A DNA stretch of 64,000 nt from Hymenobacter oligotrophus. Lineage in GTDB: Bacteria > Bacteroidota > Bacteroidia > Cytophagales > Hymenobacteraceae. A program made the translations under genes and the position numbers. The DNA lies in the NCBI RefSeq assembly GCF_003574965.1, contig NZ_CP032317.1, positions 310,001 to 374,000 on the forward strand, read 5' to 3'. How positions within the stretch are numbered: position 1 is the stretch's first letter; each line of letters starts with the position of its first letter. The notes under the pieces are model-generated. The model was not told the origin of the DNA. It saw nothing but the letters and a program-made list of their open reading frames with translations, and made no database searches. Below, in pieces: positions 1-8,830 of this stretch.

Positions 1-940
1 CGCCCACCGTGAAAATGCCGAACTCGGTGAAAATGTGTGGCTCGGGCACGCCTTCTTCGCGGCAAATGCGCTGAATGGTGCGTAGCACTTCCTCAATCAT
101 GTACGGGTAGTCGTACTCGGGTTGAATGGAGGTTTGGATGGGCAGGCCGCCGCCGATGTCGATGGTGTGCAGCGTGGGGCACACCTTGCGCAGCTCGCAG
201 TACTTGTGCACAAAGCGGCGCAGCTCCGACCAGTAGTAGGAGGTGTCCTTGATGCCCGTGTTGATGAAGTAGTGCAGCATCGTCAGCTCGAAGCGCGGGT
301 CGTTTTTGATCTGCTCTTCGTACAGCGGAATGGCATCGGCGTAGCGCACGCCCAGGCGCGAGGTGTAAAACTGGAAGCGCGGCTCCTCGTCGGAAGCCAA
401 ACGAATGCCCAGGTTGGCGCGGGTATCGGCGTGCACGTGCTCCTTGTAGTACTCGATTTCCGACAGGTTATCGAGAATGGGCATGCAGTTCACGAAGCCG
501 TCGTTCATGAACTCGGTGAGGTAGCGCTTGTACCGCTCGCGCTTAAAGCCGTTGGCGATGATGTACGTCTGCTTGTTGATGCGGCCCTTGCCGTAGAGCG
601 CGCGCACAATGTGCATGTCGTACCCCGAGGAGGTTTCGATGTGCACGTCGTTTTTCAGGGCTTCCTCCACCACAAAAGCAAAGTGCGAGGCCTTAGTGCA
701 GTAGCAGTAAGTGTAGCTGCCTTGGTAGTCGATTTTCTCGATGCCCTGCCGAAACCACTGCTTGGCGCGTTGAATGTTTTCGCTGATTTTGGGCAAGTAG
801 GTAAGGCGCAGCGGCGTACCGTGTTTCCGGATCAAATCCATCAGCGGAATGCCATGAAAGCGCAGCTCGTTGCCCTCGACGGTGAACTCCTGCGAAGGAA
901 AGTCGAAGGTTTGGCTAATCAGGTCGTGGTATGTATCCAT
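1..940 (-). CDS. speA: Arginine decarboxylase, fold-III PLP enzyme (3' end outside window)
   Basis: Catalyses arginine to agmatine plus CO2, the first step of one polyamine route. About 313 N-terminal residues are visible, starting MDTYHDLISQTFDF. Lys83 in CYCTKASHF fits the PLP lysine at the start of the fold-III barrel, and IDIGGGLPIQTS is the glycine-rich phosphate-binding segment; EFGIF follows where these enzymes usually carry an EPG-type motif. It is divergent from the arginase gene, so both arginine-consuming enzymes share one 292 bp intergenic region. The C-terminus lies beyond base 1. A diaminopimelate or ornithine decarboxylase relative cannot be fully excluded from this part alone. 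Confidence 0.8.
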   Translation of the reverse strand, partial: MDTYHDLISQTFDFPSQEFTVEGNELRFHGIPLMDLIRKHGTPLRLTYLPKISENIQRAKQWFRQGIEKIDYQGSYTYCYCTKASHFAFVVEEALKNDVHIETSSGYDMHIVRALYGKGRINKQTYIIANGFKRERYKRYLTEFMNDGFVNCMPILDNLSEIEYYKEHVHADTRANLGIRLASDEEPRFQFYTSRLGVRYADAIPLYEEQIKNDPRFELTMLHYFINTGIKDTSYYWSELRRFVHKYCELRKVCPTLHTIDIGGGLPIQTSIQPEYDYPYMIEEVLRTIQRICREEGVPEPHIFTEFGIFTVG

Positions 941-1232
941 TTTGGGAACTTGGGGTCAGGGGGGCCGGGGGCTTGGCGTGCCGGTGGTGTCCGAAGCATT
1001 TTTCAGGACACAACCGAGTTCCTAAGACCCCAAGAGCCTATTATCTTGCAGAGGCAAAGATACCCCAACGGGGGTGTTTTGGTTGTTGAATTGTTCGTTG
1101 GTCGCGGAGGAAGGTCCTCCGACACCAAGCCTAACCGGCGCCTACGGGTGTCAGCCCTTGTGTGTTAGCACCTTGGGGTTCCGGTAATCGGCAAGCAACA
1201 CTACCGCCCTAAACTTATTTAGCCGATGTAGT
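941..1232. other. Divergent intergenic region speA / arginase
   Basis: These 292 bp separate the divergent arginine decarboxylase and arginase starts and must hold both promoters. The stretch near 1040-1075 and the AT-richer bases just before 1233 are candidates, but I see no clean TTG/TAnnTTTG Bacteroidota promoter. No gene is evident here. Confidence 0.4.
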
Positions 1233-2210
1233 ATGCGACGAATTAAACTCATTGAAGTGCGCTCCGAACTGGGAGCTGGCACCCGCGGGGCAAGCCTGGG
1301 CATCGATGCCCTGAAAGTAGCCTGCCTAAACAAAGGGTCCGATTACTTCCGGCGGTTCAACGCCGTGGCCGTGCCGGACCAAAACCACGTGCTGTTCGAC
1401 AAAAACCACTTTCCCTACGCGAAGCACATCGACAGCATTTACACCGTGCTCAAAGGCATTGCCGGCACGGTAGAGCAAACCCTGCGCTTTGGGGAGTTCC
1501 CGCTGGTGCTGGCCGGCGACCACAGCAACGCCGCCGGTACCATTGCCGGCATCAAGGCCACGTACCCGCACAAAACCCTCGGGGTAGTATGGATCGACGC
1601 CCACGCCGACATCCATTCGCCCTACACCACGCCCTCGGGCAACGTGCACGGCATGCCGCTGGCCATGGCCCTAGGTGCCGACCACCGTGAGCTGCAGCAC
1701 AACAGCGTGGAGCCCGAAACGGAGTTCTTCTGGCGCAAAATCAAGAACCTAGGCGAAGAAGGCCCCAAGGTTACGCCCGACCACCTGGTGTACGTGGTAG
1801 TGCGCGACACCGAAATGGAAGAAGACGCCATCATTGCGCAGCACGGCATCAAAAACTTCAAGCTCGATGAGTTTCGCGCCAAAGGCCCCAGGCAGGTAGC
1901 CCGCGAGATTTACGAGCAACTGCGCTTCTGCGACCTGGTGTACATCTCGTTCGATGTCGATTCGCTTGACTCGCGCTTCAGCAAAGGCACCGGCACGCCC
2001 GTGGAGCTCGGCCTCGATGTGCCCGAAGCCAAAGCCTTGTGCCGCGCCCTGCTCGAAAACGACCGCGTGGTGTGCTTCGAGATGGTGGAAATCAACCCTA
2101 CGCTCGATTCCGAAAACACCATGGCCAGCAACGCTTTCGAAATTCTGGAAGCGGCTACCGAGGCCATTCAGGAGCGCCTGCGCCTCGACGACATGGTGAC
2201 CGGCCGCTGA
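1233..2210 (+). CDS. rocF: Arginase (ureohydrolase family)
   Basis: Hydrolyses arginine to ornithine and urea with a binuclear manganese centre. The 325 aa protein has every metal-ligand motif: GDHS (His97), DAHADIH (Asp122, His124, Asp126) and SFDVDSLD near residue 243. The segment SPSGN-like PSGNVHGMPLA after the second motif is the arginase form rather than the agmatinase form. Next to an arginine decarboxylase an agmatinase might have been expected, so specificity deserves testing. ATG start at 1233. Confidence 0.85.
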   Translation: MRRIKLIEVRSELGAGTRGASLGIDALKVACLNKGSDYFRRFNAVAVPDQNHVLFDKNHFPYAKHIDSIYTVLKGIAGTVEQTLRFGEFPLVLAGDHSNAAGTIAGIKATYPHKTLGVVWIDAHADIHSPYTTPSGNVHGMPLAMALGADHRELQHNSVEPETEFFWRKIKNLGEEGPKVTPDHLVYVVVRDTEMEEDAIIAQHGIKNFKLDEFRAKGPRQVAREIYEQLRFCDLVYISFDVDSLDSRFSKGTGTPVELGLDVPEAKALCRALLENDRVVCFEMVEINPTLDSENTMASNAFEILEAATEAIQERLRLDDMVTGR

Positions 2211-2299
2211 AGCCGGTAAAATTATTATTGGCAATGTGCCAGAAGCGGATACATTCGTGAAAATCAGTCGCGTTTGTATCCGCTTTTCTTGCCATTGCC

Positions 2300-2749
2300 A
2301 TGAATTCGTACGCGCTTCTGAGCGCCCTAGGTGCTGCCGCCTTGATGGGAGCTTGCACCGGCCCGTCGGCCACCACATCGGGCAGCCGTGGGCAAACCAA
2401 CACCGCCGTTGTGCGCGACTCCGTAACCGGCACCGTGGCTTACCGCGAGCGAATTGCCCTGCCGCTCAACGCGGTGCTGCGCGTGCAACTGCAGGATGTA
2501 AGCCGCCAAGATGCCCCGGCCATCGAAGTGGCATCGGCTTCCGTCGAGGCCCAAGGCAGGCAAGTGCCGCTGCCCTTCGTGCTTCGCTACGATACCATCC
2601 GCATCGACCCTACCAACACCTACGCCGTGCAAGCCCGCATTGAAGTGGATGGCCGGCTTATGTTCACCAACGATTCGGCTTACCCGGTTATCACGCGCGG
2701 CAACCCCAAACAGGTGCAGATGATGCTACGCCGCGCCTCGGGGCAGTAA
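2300..2749 (+). CDS. YbaY/YscW-like lipoprotein
   Basis: A 149 aa predicted lipoprotein. The signal peptide ends in a lipobox with Cys19 (ALMGAC). The rest is one small beta-rich domain with the pattern GTVAYRERIALPLNAVLRVQL, then IEVASASVE and a YAVQARIEVDG strand, which resembles the YbaY/YscW (META-neighbour) family. It probably sits in the periplasmic or outer-membrane leaflet. Function unknown. It starts 89 bp after arginase on the same strand, but a link to arginine metabolism is not shown. Confidence 0.7.
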   Translation: MNSYALLSALGAAALMGACTGPSATTSGSRGQTNTAVVRDSVTGTVAYRERIALPLNAVLRVQLQDVSRQDAPAIEVASASVEAQGRQVPLPFVLRYDTIRIDPTNTYAVQARIEVDGRLMFTNDSAYPVITRGNPKQVQMMLRRASGQ

Positions 2750-2755
2750 AAGCCT

Positions 2756-2855
2756 GTAGCGCGGGCTTCAGCCCGCGTGTACTAGAGCTTATTCGCTGAG
2801 GTAGCTATGCGCGGTACCAATCGTTCTAGCAAACGCGGGCTGAAGACCACGCTAC
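2756..2855. repeat. REP/MITE-like inverted repeat, family A copy 1
   Basis: A roughly 100 bp element bounded by 25 bp imperfect inverted repeats. The left end reads GTAGCGCGGGCTTCAGCCCG and the right end is its near complement ending in CGCTAC. Related elements lie at 42106-42294 and 61374-61472, and a fragment at 33368-33394. No transposase is present, so mobility would need an enzyme encoded elsewhere. Confidence 0.75.
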
Positions 2856-3281
2856 CCCGTACTGCGTCCCTAAGGTCAGAAAACAGAAGTTACTAGCCAG
2901 AGATGCAGACTGCAACCCGAGGTCGGCGTAGCCGCGTTCATGCTACTGTTGTGTAACGGTCAAATCAGCTGCAACCGAACGCCCAAGAAGCCAAAAATCG
3001 GTGCTGGCCGCAGAAACGAAGTTCGGCGTAGCCAATCGGTGTAAATCCGTGATTAGCTTTGCGCCCGTGAAACCGCTGCCTGTCTTCGTAGTGAACTTGC
3101 TGGTGCGGTCGTTTCGGAGCCGAAACGAGCGACGAATGTAGCGTAAGCCTTCTGCTTGCGCGGCCGCTCTGTGCGTCCGCCGCGAGGGTTTACGCCAGCG
3201 TCCGATTTTCAGCTCCTAAACCAACAGTATTTCAGCGCGCCGCCAATCGGTACCAGCGCGTCGACATAAAACCCGCACCCT
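2856..3281. other. Intergenic region upstream of argS with repeat debris
   Basis: About 426 bp without a convincing gene. It contains the phrases GGTCGGCGTAGCC and GTTCGGCGTAGCC, also found in the family A element near 42268, so part of the stretch is degraded repeat. TAGCTTTG at 3054-3061 matches the -7 consensus TAnnTTTG, but I see no upstream TTG element and it lies over 200 bp from argS. Confidence 0.4.
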
Positions 3282-5072
3282 GTGCAACAACTCGAACAAG
3301 ACCTCAAAGCTGCGCTGAGCGCGGCCATTCAGCAAGTATTTGGTGCTGCCGTGCCAGCCGAGCAGCTCACCATTCAGCCCACACGCAAAGACTTCGCGGG
3401 CACCTTCACGCTGGTTACGTTTCCGCTCACCAAAGCCCTTGGTAAGGGTCCCGAACAAATCGGGCAGGCCCTAGGCGAGTGGCTCCAAGCCAACGAAGCG
3501 CGCGTAAGCGGCTTCAACGTGGTGAAAGGCTTCCTGAACCTGGAAGTTGCCGATGCCGAGTGGCTGCGGCTGCTGCGCCAGCTGCGCGCCCAAGACATTG
3601 CCACGCCCGTGCAAACCGGCGGCCCCCAGCGTGTGGTGGTGGAGTACTCCTCGCCCAACACCAACAAGCCGCTGCACCTAGGCCACTTGCGCAACAACTT
3701 TTTGGGTTACTCGGTGGCCGAAATTCTGAAAGCCACTGGCGCCACCGTTACCAAGGCCAACCTGGTAAACGACCGTGGCATCCACATCTGTAAGTCGATG
3801 CTGGCGTACCAGCAGTACGGCCAGGGCGAAACCCCACAGAGCGCCGGCATTAAAGGCGACCACCTCATCGGCAAGTACTACGTGTTGTTCGAAAAGCACT
3901 ACCGCGAGCAGGTACGGCAGCTCGAGGCCGAAGGCGTATCGAATGAAGTAGCCAAGCGCGAAGCCCCGCTGATGCGGCACGCGCAGGAAATGCTGCTGCA
4001 GTGGGAAGCCGGCGACGAGGAGGTGGTAAGCCTGTGGCGCCAGATGAACGGCTGGGTGTATGAAGGATTCAACGACACGTACCAGCGCATCGGCGTCGAT
4101 TTCGACAAGTTCTACTACGAGTCGGAAACCTACTTGCTGGGCAAGGAACGGGTAGAAGAGGGCTTGGACAAGGGCGTGTTCTTCCGCAAGGACGACGGCT
4201 CGGTGTGGGTCGACCTCACCGACGAAGGCCTCGACCAGAAGCTGCTGCTCCGCGCCGATGGCACCTCGGTATACATGACGCAGGACCTAGGCACGGCCGA
4301 GCTGAAGTACCAGGACTACCAGTACGATTCGTCCGTCTACGTCATCGCCGACGAGCAGAACTACCACATGCAGGTGCTCAAGCTCGTGCTGAAAAAGCTG
4401 GGCAAGCCCTACGCCGATGCCATTTACCACCTAAGCTACGGCATGGTCGATCTGCCCTCGGGCAAGATGAAGTCGCGCGAAGGCACCGTGGTAGACGCCG
4501 ACGAGCTGGTGCAGGAAGTAACCGATGCCGCCAAGCAAACCACCGCCGAGCTAGGCAAAATTGAGGGCCTGAGCGAGCAGGAGGCCAACCAGCTATTCCA
4601 CACGCTAGGCCTAGGTGCGCTCAAGTACTACCTGCTGAAGGTAGACCCCAAGAAGCGCATGTTGTTCGACCCGAACGAGTCGGTGCAGTTGCAGGGCCAC
4701 ACGGGGCCATTTATTCAGTACACCCACGCCCGCATTTCGCAACTGCGCCGCAAGGCCGCCGAAATGGGCATCCGGCCCGAGCTGACGGAGGGCGTTGCCA
4801 CGCTGCACGAAACCGAGCGCGACGTGGTGCAGGCGTTGGCCAGCTACGCATCGGCCGTGGCCGAGGCGGCCCGTACGTACTCGCCGGCCGTTATCGCCCA
4901 GTACGCTTACGACCTCGCCAAAACCTACAACCGCTTTTACACCGAAGTGCCGGTGCTGCCCGAGCCCGACGCGGCCAAGCGCAGCCTGCGCGTAGCCCTT
5001 TCGGCGCAGGTGGCCGATACGCTGCGGCAAAGCCTGAAGCTGCTCGGCATTACGGCGCCCGAGCGCATGTAA
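3282..5072 (+). CDS. argS: Arginyl-tRNA synthetase
   Basis: Charges tRNA-Arg with arginine in the cytoplasm. The 596 aa length is usual for class I ArgRS. HLGH (residues 132-135) follows SSPNTNKPL, and the KMSKS-equivalent is KMKSREG near residue 396. The N-terminal additional domain (about 1-100) and C-terminal anticodon-binding domain (YDLAKTYNRFYTEVPV, ending ITAPERM) are both present. The start is GTG; no upstream ATG fits. A strong hairpin terminator follows, so it looks monocistronic. Confidence 0.95.
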   Translation: MQQLEQDLKAALSAAIQQVFGAAVPAEQLTIQPTRKDFAGTFTLVTFPLTKALGKGPEQIGQALGEWLQANEARVSGFNVVKGFLNLEVADAEWLRLLRQLRAQDIATPVQTGGPQRVVVEYSSPNTNKPLHLGHLRNNFLGYSVAEILKATGATVTKANLVNDRGIHICKSMLAYQQYGQGETPQSAGIKGDHLIGKYYVLFEKHYREQVRQLEAEGVSNEVAKREAPLMRHAQEMLLQWEAGDEEVVSLWRQMNGWVYEGFNDTYQRIGVDFDKFYYESETYLLGKERVEEGLDKGVFFRKDDGSVWVDLTDEGLDQKLLLRADGTSVYMTQDLGTAELKYQDYQYDSSVYVIADEQNYHMQVLKLVLKKLGKPYADAIYHLSYGMVDLPSGKMKSREGTVVDADELVQEVTDAAKQTTAELGKIEGLSEQEANQLFHTLGLGALKYYLLKVDPKKRMLFDPNESVQLQGHTGPFIQYTHARISQLRRKAAEMGIRPELTEGVATLHETERDVVQALASYASAVAEAARTYSPAVIAQYAYDLAKTYNRFYTEVPVLPEPDAAKRSLRVALSAQVADTLRQSLKLLGITAPERM

Positions 5073-5081
5073 ACCCTTCTC

Positions 5082-5113
5082 CAGAACGCGCTTCGGCGCG
5101 TTCTGCTTTTTTT
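5082..5113 (+). terminator. Rho-independent terminator of argS
   Basis: Ten-base-pair perfect stem (CAGAACGCGC / GCGCGTTCTG) around a stable TTCG tetraloop, followed directly by CTTTTTTT. It begins 9 bases after the argS stop. Confidence 0.9.
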
Positions 5114-5163
5114 GCCAATTTCTTTGAACGCCGCTGCCTAAGCGCGTTCCTCCAAGCTTCCGA

Positions 5164-5745
5164 ATGAAATCAATTGCAGTTTATTGCGGCTCCAGCGCCG
5201 GCACCGATGTGCGCTACCGCGAGCACGCCACCCAAGTGGGCCAAACGTTTGCCCAGCGCGGCATTACGCTGGTATACGGCGGCGGCAACGTGGGCCTGAT
5301 GGGCGCCGTGGCCGATGCCACCATGGCAAACGGCGGTCAGGCCATCGGCATCATCCCCGGCTTCTTGGCCGATAAAGAAGTGGCGCACCTAGGGCTGACG
5401 CAGCTCGAAGTCGTAGATAACATGCACCAGCGCAAGCTGCGCATGGTCGAGCTGGCCGAGGGCTTTATTGCCATGCCCGGCGGATTCGGTACCTTGGAAG
5501 AGTTGTTTGAGGTGCTTACCTGGGGCCAGCTGGGCCTGCACCGCAAGCCCATTGGCCTGCTGAACGTGGCCGGCTTCTACGATGCGCTTATTCACCTGCT
5601 CGAACACATGGTGCTGCAAGGCTTGCTACGCTCCGAAAACCGCCGCCAGCTGCTTGTGGCCGACAACGTGGACGAGCTGCTGGCCCAAATGAACGCCTGG
5701 CAGCCCAGCAACGTGGAAAAGTGGCTAACGCCGAGCCGCACGTAG
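5164..5745 (+). CDS. LOG-family nucleotide phosphoribohydrolase (TIGR00730)
   Basis: The 193 aa protein has the Rossmann-like lysine-decarboxylase-like fold of LOG proteins, which release cytokinin-type bases from nucleoside 5'-monophosphates. The signature PGGFGTLEE is at residues 105-113, with upstream MHQRK (87-91) and YGGGNVGLMG (38-47). The older label of lysine decarboxylase should not be used. In bacteria outside plant associations the substrate is probably a general purine nucleotide. It stands alone between two terminators or spacers. Confidence 0.88.
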   Translation: MKSIAVYCGSSAGTDVRYREHATQVGQTFAQRGITLVYGGGNVGLMGAVADATMANGGQAIGIIPGFLADKEVAHLGLTQLEVVDNMHQRKLRMVELAEGFIAMPGGFGTLEELFEVLTWGQLGLHRKPIGLLNVAGFYDALIHLLEHMVLQGLLRSENRRQLLVADNVDELLAQMNAWQPSNVEKWLTPSRT

Positions 5746-5824
5746 GAACTGCTACAAACAACGGTACCCCAATGGGGTTAGTGCTTCGAATTCATTTCTG
5801 CTGTCTACACCACCACCGTCTGCC

Positions 5825-6421
5825 ATGAAATCCTTAGTTATTTACTCCCTGGCCGCCGCCCTCGCTGCCTGCGGCGCCCGCTCAGCTTCAACCACCGACC
5901 AGCCCACCACCGCCATGGCCGAAACGCCCGCAACCGCTGCCGCCCGCGGCACCGTGTACGATTTCACCGTTACCGACATCAACGGCAAGCCCGTGCAGCT
6001 CAGCCAGTACAAAGGCAAAAAGCTGCTCATCGTGAATACGGCTTCGGAATGCGGCTACACCCCGCAGTACAAGGAGCTGGAAGAGCTCTACAAAAAACAC
6101 AGCGACCGGGTAACTGTGCTGGGTTTCCCGGCCAACAACTTCGGCGGGCAGGAGCCGGGCTCCAACGAGCAGATTGCCGCCTTCTGCGAGAAAAACTACG
6201 GCGTAACGTTCCCGCTCTTCGGCAAAGTATCGGTGAAGGGCGACGACACCGCGCCGCTCTACCAGTTCCTGAGCGACAAATCGAAGAACGGCTACACCGA
6301 CGAAAAGCCCACCTGGAACTTCTGCAAGTACCTCATCAACGAGCAGGGGCAGGTAGTGGGCTTCTATCCTTCCAAAGTAAAGCCGATGAGCGAGGAGCTG
6401 GTATCGGCCATCCTGAAGTAA
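5825..6421 (+). CDS. Glutathione peroxidase family lipoprotein
   Basis: A 198 aa thiol peroxidase of the GPx family, carried on a lipoprotein signal peptide with lipobox Cys16 (LAAC). The peroxidatic Cys76 lies in NTASECGYTPQY, followed by GFPANNFGGQEPG with the conserved Gln, and WNFCKYL holds the Trp/Asn of the active site. Being a Cys enzyme it probably uses thioredoxin-like donors. The lipobox suggests it protects the envelope from peroxides. Thr/Ala-rich linker residues 20-42 separate the anchor from the domain. Confidence 0.9.
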   Translation: MKSLVIYSLAAALAACGARSASTTDQPTTAMAETPATAAARGTVYDFTVTDINGKPVQLSQYKGKKLLIVNTASECGYTPQYKELEELYKKHSDRVTVLGFPANNFGGQEPGSNEQIAAFCEKNYGVTFPLFGKVSVKGDDTAPLYQFLSDKSKNGYTDEKPTWNFCKYLINEQGQVVGFYPSKVKPMSEELVSAILK

Positions 6422-6435
6422 ACCGCCTGACGAAG

Positions 6436-6477
6436 CGTTGCCCTAGGTCGTAAACGTATTTACTACCTAGGGCAACG
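6436..6477. terminator. Hairpin with a CCTAGG in each arm
   Basis: Arms CGTTGCCCTAGGT and ACCTAGGGCAACG pair exactly over 13 bp, and inner GTAAA/TTTAC extend the stem after one mismatch, around a CGTA loop. It begins 15 bases after the peroxidase stop. There is no T-tract on either side, so it may act as an mRNA-end structure rather than an intrinsic terminator. Confidence 0.65.
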
Positions 6478-6541
6478 ACTGGTAAACCAGGTTACCAACG
6501 TTGTAAGCGCTTGTGCAGCAGGCGCTAAACCGCGCCAAGTT

Positions 6542-7477
6542 TTGACAACCTCTTCTGATATCACCCCGCGAAACCCAAGCCTCATCGGGGCTTGGGTTTC
6601 GGCTTTCCGGCCGCGCACCTTGCCGTTGGCCCTGGCCAGTATTCTGATGGGTGGCTTTCTGGCCGCCAGCCGCCACGAGTTTAACGGGGCGGTGATTGGG
6701 CTTGCTGCGCTTACCACGGTGCTGCTGCAAGTGCTCAGCAACCTCGCCAACGACTACGGCGACTCGCAAAACGGCGCCGACAGCGTGCACCGCGAGGGGC
6801 CGCAGCGCGCCGTGCAAAGCGGCGCTATTTCGCCGGCAGCCATGAAGCAGGGCATGTACGTGTTCGGGGCGTTGTCGCTGGCCTCGGGCTTGTGGCTGCT
6901 GTGGGTGGCCCTAGGTGCCTCGGGGCTGTGGCTGTTCGTGGGCTTCCTGCTGCTGGGGTTGGGCGCCATTTGGGCGGCCATCAACTACACGGCCGGCGCG
7001 CGGCCCTACGGCTACGCGGGCTTGGGTGATGTGTCGGTGTTTTTGTTTTTCGGGCTGGTGGGCGTGTGCGGCAGCTACTTTCTGCAAACCCGCGAGCTGC
7101 CCTACGAGGTGCTGCTGCCGGCCGTCAGTCTGGGCTGCTTTTCCACGGCGGTGCTGAACGTAAACAACATCCGCGATATGCGCTCCGATGAGCTGGCCGG
7201 CAAAATTACCATTCCGGTGCGCCTAGGTGCCCGCCGGGCCCGCGTGTACCACGGGCTGCTGCTGCTCGTGGGCCTAGGTGCCGCGGCGGCCTATGTGCTG
7301 CAGCACCACCGCTCGCCGTGGCAGTGGTTGTTTGTGGGCGCGGTACCGCTGCTGGTGTTCAACGGCGTGCAGGTATGGCAGCGGCAGCAACCTGCGCAGC
7401 TCGACCCGTTGCTGAAGCAAATGGCCATGAGTACCTTGCTGTTCGTGTTGCTGTTTGGCATTGGGCAGCTGCTTTAG
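6542..7477 (+). CDS. menA: 1,4-dihydroxy-2-naphthoate polyprenyltransferase
   Basis: Attaches the polyprenyl chain to dihydroxynaphthoate in menaquinone synthesis, in the inner membrane. The 311 aa protein has about nine hydrophobic helices and the two UbiA motifs: NLANDYGDSQNGAD (Asp71, Asp74, Asp80) and NIRDMRSDELAGK near residue 205. ARPYGYAGLGDVSVFLFFG is typical of MenA. The start used is TTG at 6542; the next ATG (6646) would remove the first helix. No other men genes are nearby. Confidence 0.9.
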   Translation: MTTSSDITPRNPSLIGAWVSAFRPRTLPLALASILMGGFLAASRHEFNGAVIGLAALTTVLLQVLSNLANDYGDSQNGADSVHREGPQRAVQSGAISPAAMKQGMYVFGALSLASGLWLLWVALGASGLWLFVGFLLLGLGAIWAAINYTAGARPYGYAGLGDVSVFLFFGLVGVCGSYFLQTRELPYEVLLPAVSLGCFSTAVLNVNNIRDMRSDELAGKITIPVRLGARRARVYHGLLLLVGLGAAAAYVLQHHRSPWQWLFVGAVPLLVFNGVQVWQRQQPAQLDPLLKQMAMSTLLFVLLFGIGQLL

Positions 7478-7500
7478 CCGAGCAATTCCGCGCCGACCAC

Positions 7501-7538
7501 AACGCAACAGGCCGCTCCCAGAGCGGCCTGTTGCGTTT
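7501..7538. terminator. Bidirectional terminator menA / kinase operon
   Basis: A 17 bp perfect stem (AACGCAACAGGCCGCTC at 7501-7517, complement at 7521-7537) with a three-base loop. It lies between the convergent menA and histidine kinase genes and can serve both strands; the stem itself supplies short T or A runs. Confidence 0.85.
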
Positions 7539-7564
7539 GCTAACCCCTGCGGTTGCCCGAAGCA

Positions 7565-8818
7565 TCAGCCCCGCAAAAACACCCGAAACGTGGTGCCGGT
7601 GCCTTCTTCGCTTTCTACCTCGATGCGGCCGCCGTGCGACTGCGCCAGGCGGTTCACCAAAAACAAGCCCACGCCGGTGCCGTCGCTCACCTGCGGATGA
7701 AAGCGCCGAAACAGCTGAAACAGCTCGGCGCCGTGCCGCTCGAGGTTCATGCCCAAGCCGTTGTCGCGAATGGTGAGCACCGGCTGGCCTGCCACCACTT
7801 GCGTGCCGAGCACCACGTGGGGCGCCCGCCCGGGGTGGCGGTACTTGAGGGCGTTGCTGAGCAAATTGTGCAAAATGGTGCGCAGGTTGCTGCGCACGTA
7901 CAGCACTTCGGGTAGCTCGGCAAAATCGGCGCAAACGATGGCCTCGCTTTCCTGAACCTGCGGCCGAATGGCTTGCAGCACCTCGTTGGTAATGGCCGAA
8001 AGCGGCACGAGTTCGGCGTTGTGGTCGCCGGGTTGGCGCTGCTCCTGCACCACGGCCGAAAGGCCATCGATGGTGCTCGACAAATCGTGCAACGACGACT
8101 CAACCAACTGCAACACCACCGATTCGTCGGGGTCGGCGAAGGTGGCGCTGCGGCGCAGTTCGTCGAACAGGCCGCTGAGGTTGCTTACCGGTTGCTTCAG
8201 GTCGTGCGAGGCCGCGTACACAAAGTTGTCGAGGTCGGCGTTGGTGCGGGCCAGCTGCTGGTTGGCGGTATCGAGGGCCTGGTTGCGGGCCTGAATGGCC
8301 GCGTTGGCCGAGGAAAGCTGGTCGTTACTCTGCTGCAGCTGTTGGCGCGTTTTGTTTAGCTCGGTGAGCGAATCGCGCAACTGCTGGTTTACGGCCTGCA
8401 ACTGCTGGTGGTGCCGGGCCACGTGCTGGCGCCACTCGTTTTTCTCGATGGCGTGAAGAATGGTTTTGGCCAGCAGCTCCTGGTCGAAATGGCCCTTCAC
8501 CAGATAATCGAGCGCGCCGTTGTTGAGCGCCCGTACCGCTAGCTGCTCGCTGCCGCCGCCCGTAATCATTACCACGCACAGGGTTTCGGGCGGCGAGATG
8601 CGCTTAAAATCACTGAGCAGTGTCAGGCCGTCGGTATCGTGCAGGTTGTAATCGAGCAGCACGCAATCGGGCTGGTGCTGGGCAAACAAAGCCAGGCCTT
8701 CCTCGCCCGAAGCGGCCTCGTAAATTTCGAAATTCTGTAACTCGGGCTGTTTGCGCAAATAGCGCTTGTACAGCATCCGGTCGTACTCGTTGTCGTCGAC
8801 GAGAAAGATTTTCTTCAC
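7565..8818 (-). CDS. REC-histidine kinase (receiver at N-terminus)
   Basis: A 417 aa cytoplasmic signalling protein. An N-terminal receiver domain (residues 1-120, phospho-acceptor Asp56 in LLDYN) is followed by a Gln-rich coiled coil (125-200), a HisKA domain with H-box ASHDLKQP (His205) and a HATPase domain with HNLLSNALKY, DNGLGM and GTGVGLFLV. The layout suggests a kinase that receives phosphate from an upstream kinase, plausibly the bacteriophytochrome. It is the last gene of the operon, 12 bases after the response regulator, and starts with GTG. Confidence 0.9.
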   Translation of the reverse strand: MKKIFLVDDNEYDRMLYKRYLRKQPELQNFEIYEAASGEEGLALFAQHQPDCVLLDYNLHDTDGLTLLSDFKRISPPETLCVVMITGGGSEQLAVRALNNGALDYLVKGHFDQELLAKTILHAIEKNEWRQHVARHHQQLQAVNQQLRDSLTELNKTRQQLQQSNDQLSSANAAIQARNQALDTANQQLARTNADLDNFVYAASHDLKQPVSNLSGLFDELRRSATFADPDESVVLQLVESSLHDLSSTIDGLSAVVQEQRQPGDHNAELVPLSAITNEVLQAIRPQVQESEAIVCADFAELPEVLYVRSNLRTILHNLLSNALKYRHPGRAPHVVLGTQVVAGQPVLTIRDNGLGMNLERHGAELFQLFRRFHPQVSDGTGVGLFLVNRLAQSHGGRIEVESEEGTGTTFRVFLRG

Positions 8819-8830
8819 GCGCAGGTGCCG

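Noticed and set aside
122-1168. Long plus-strand open frame opposite arginine decarboxylase
   Set aside because: It is the complement of a strongly conserved PLP enzyme; its product is His/Val-rich without motifs, as expected from GC-rich antisense.
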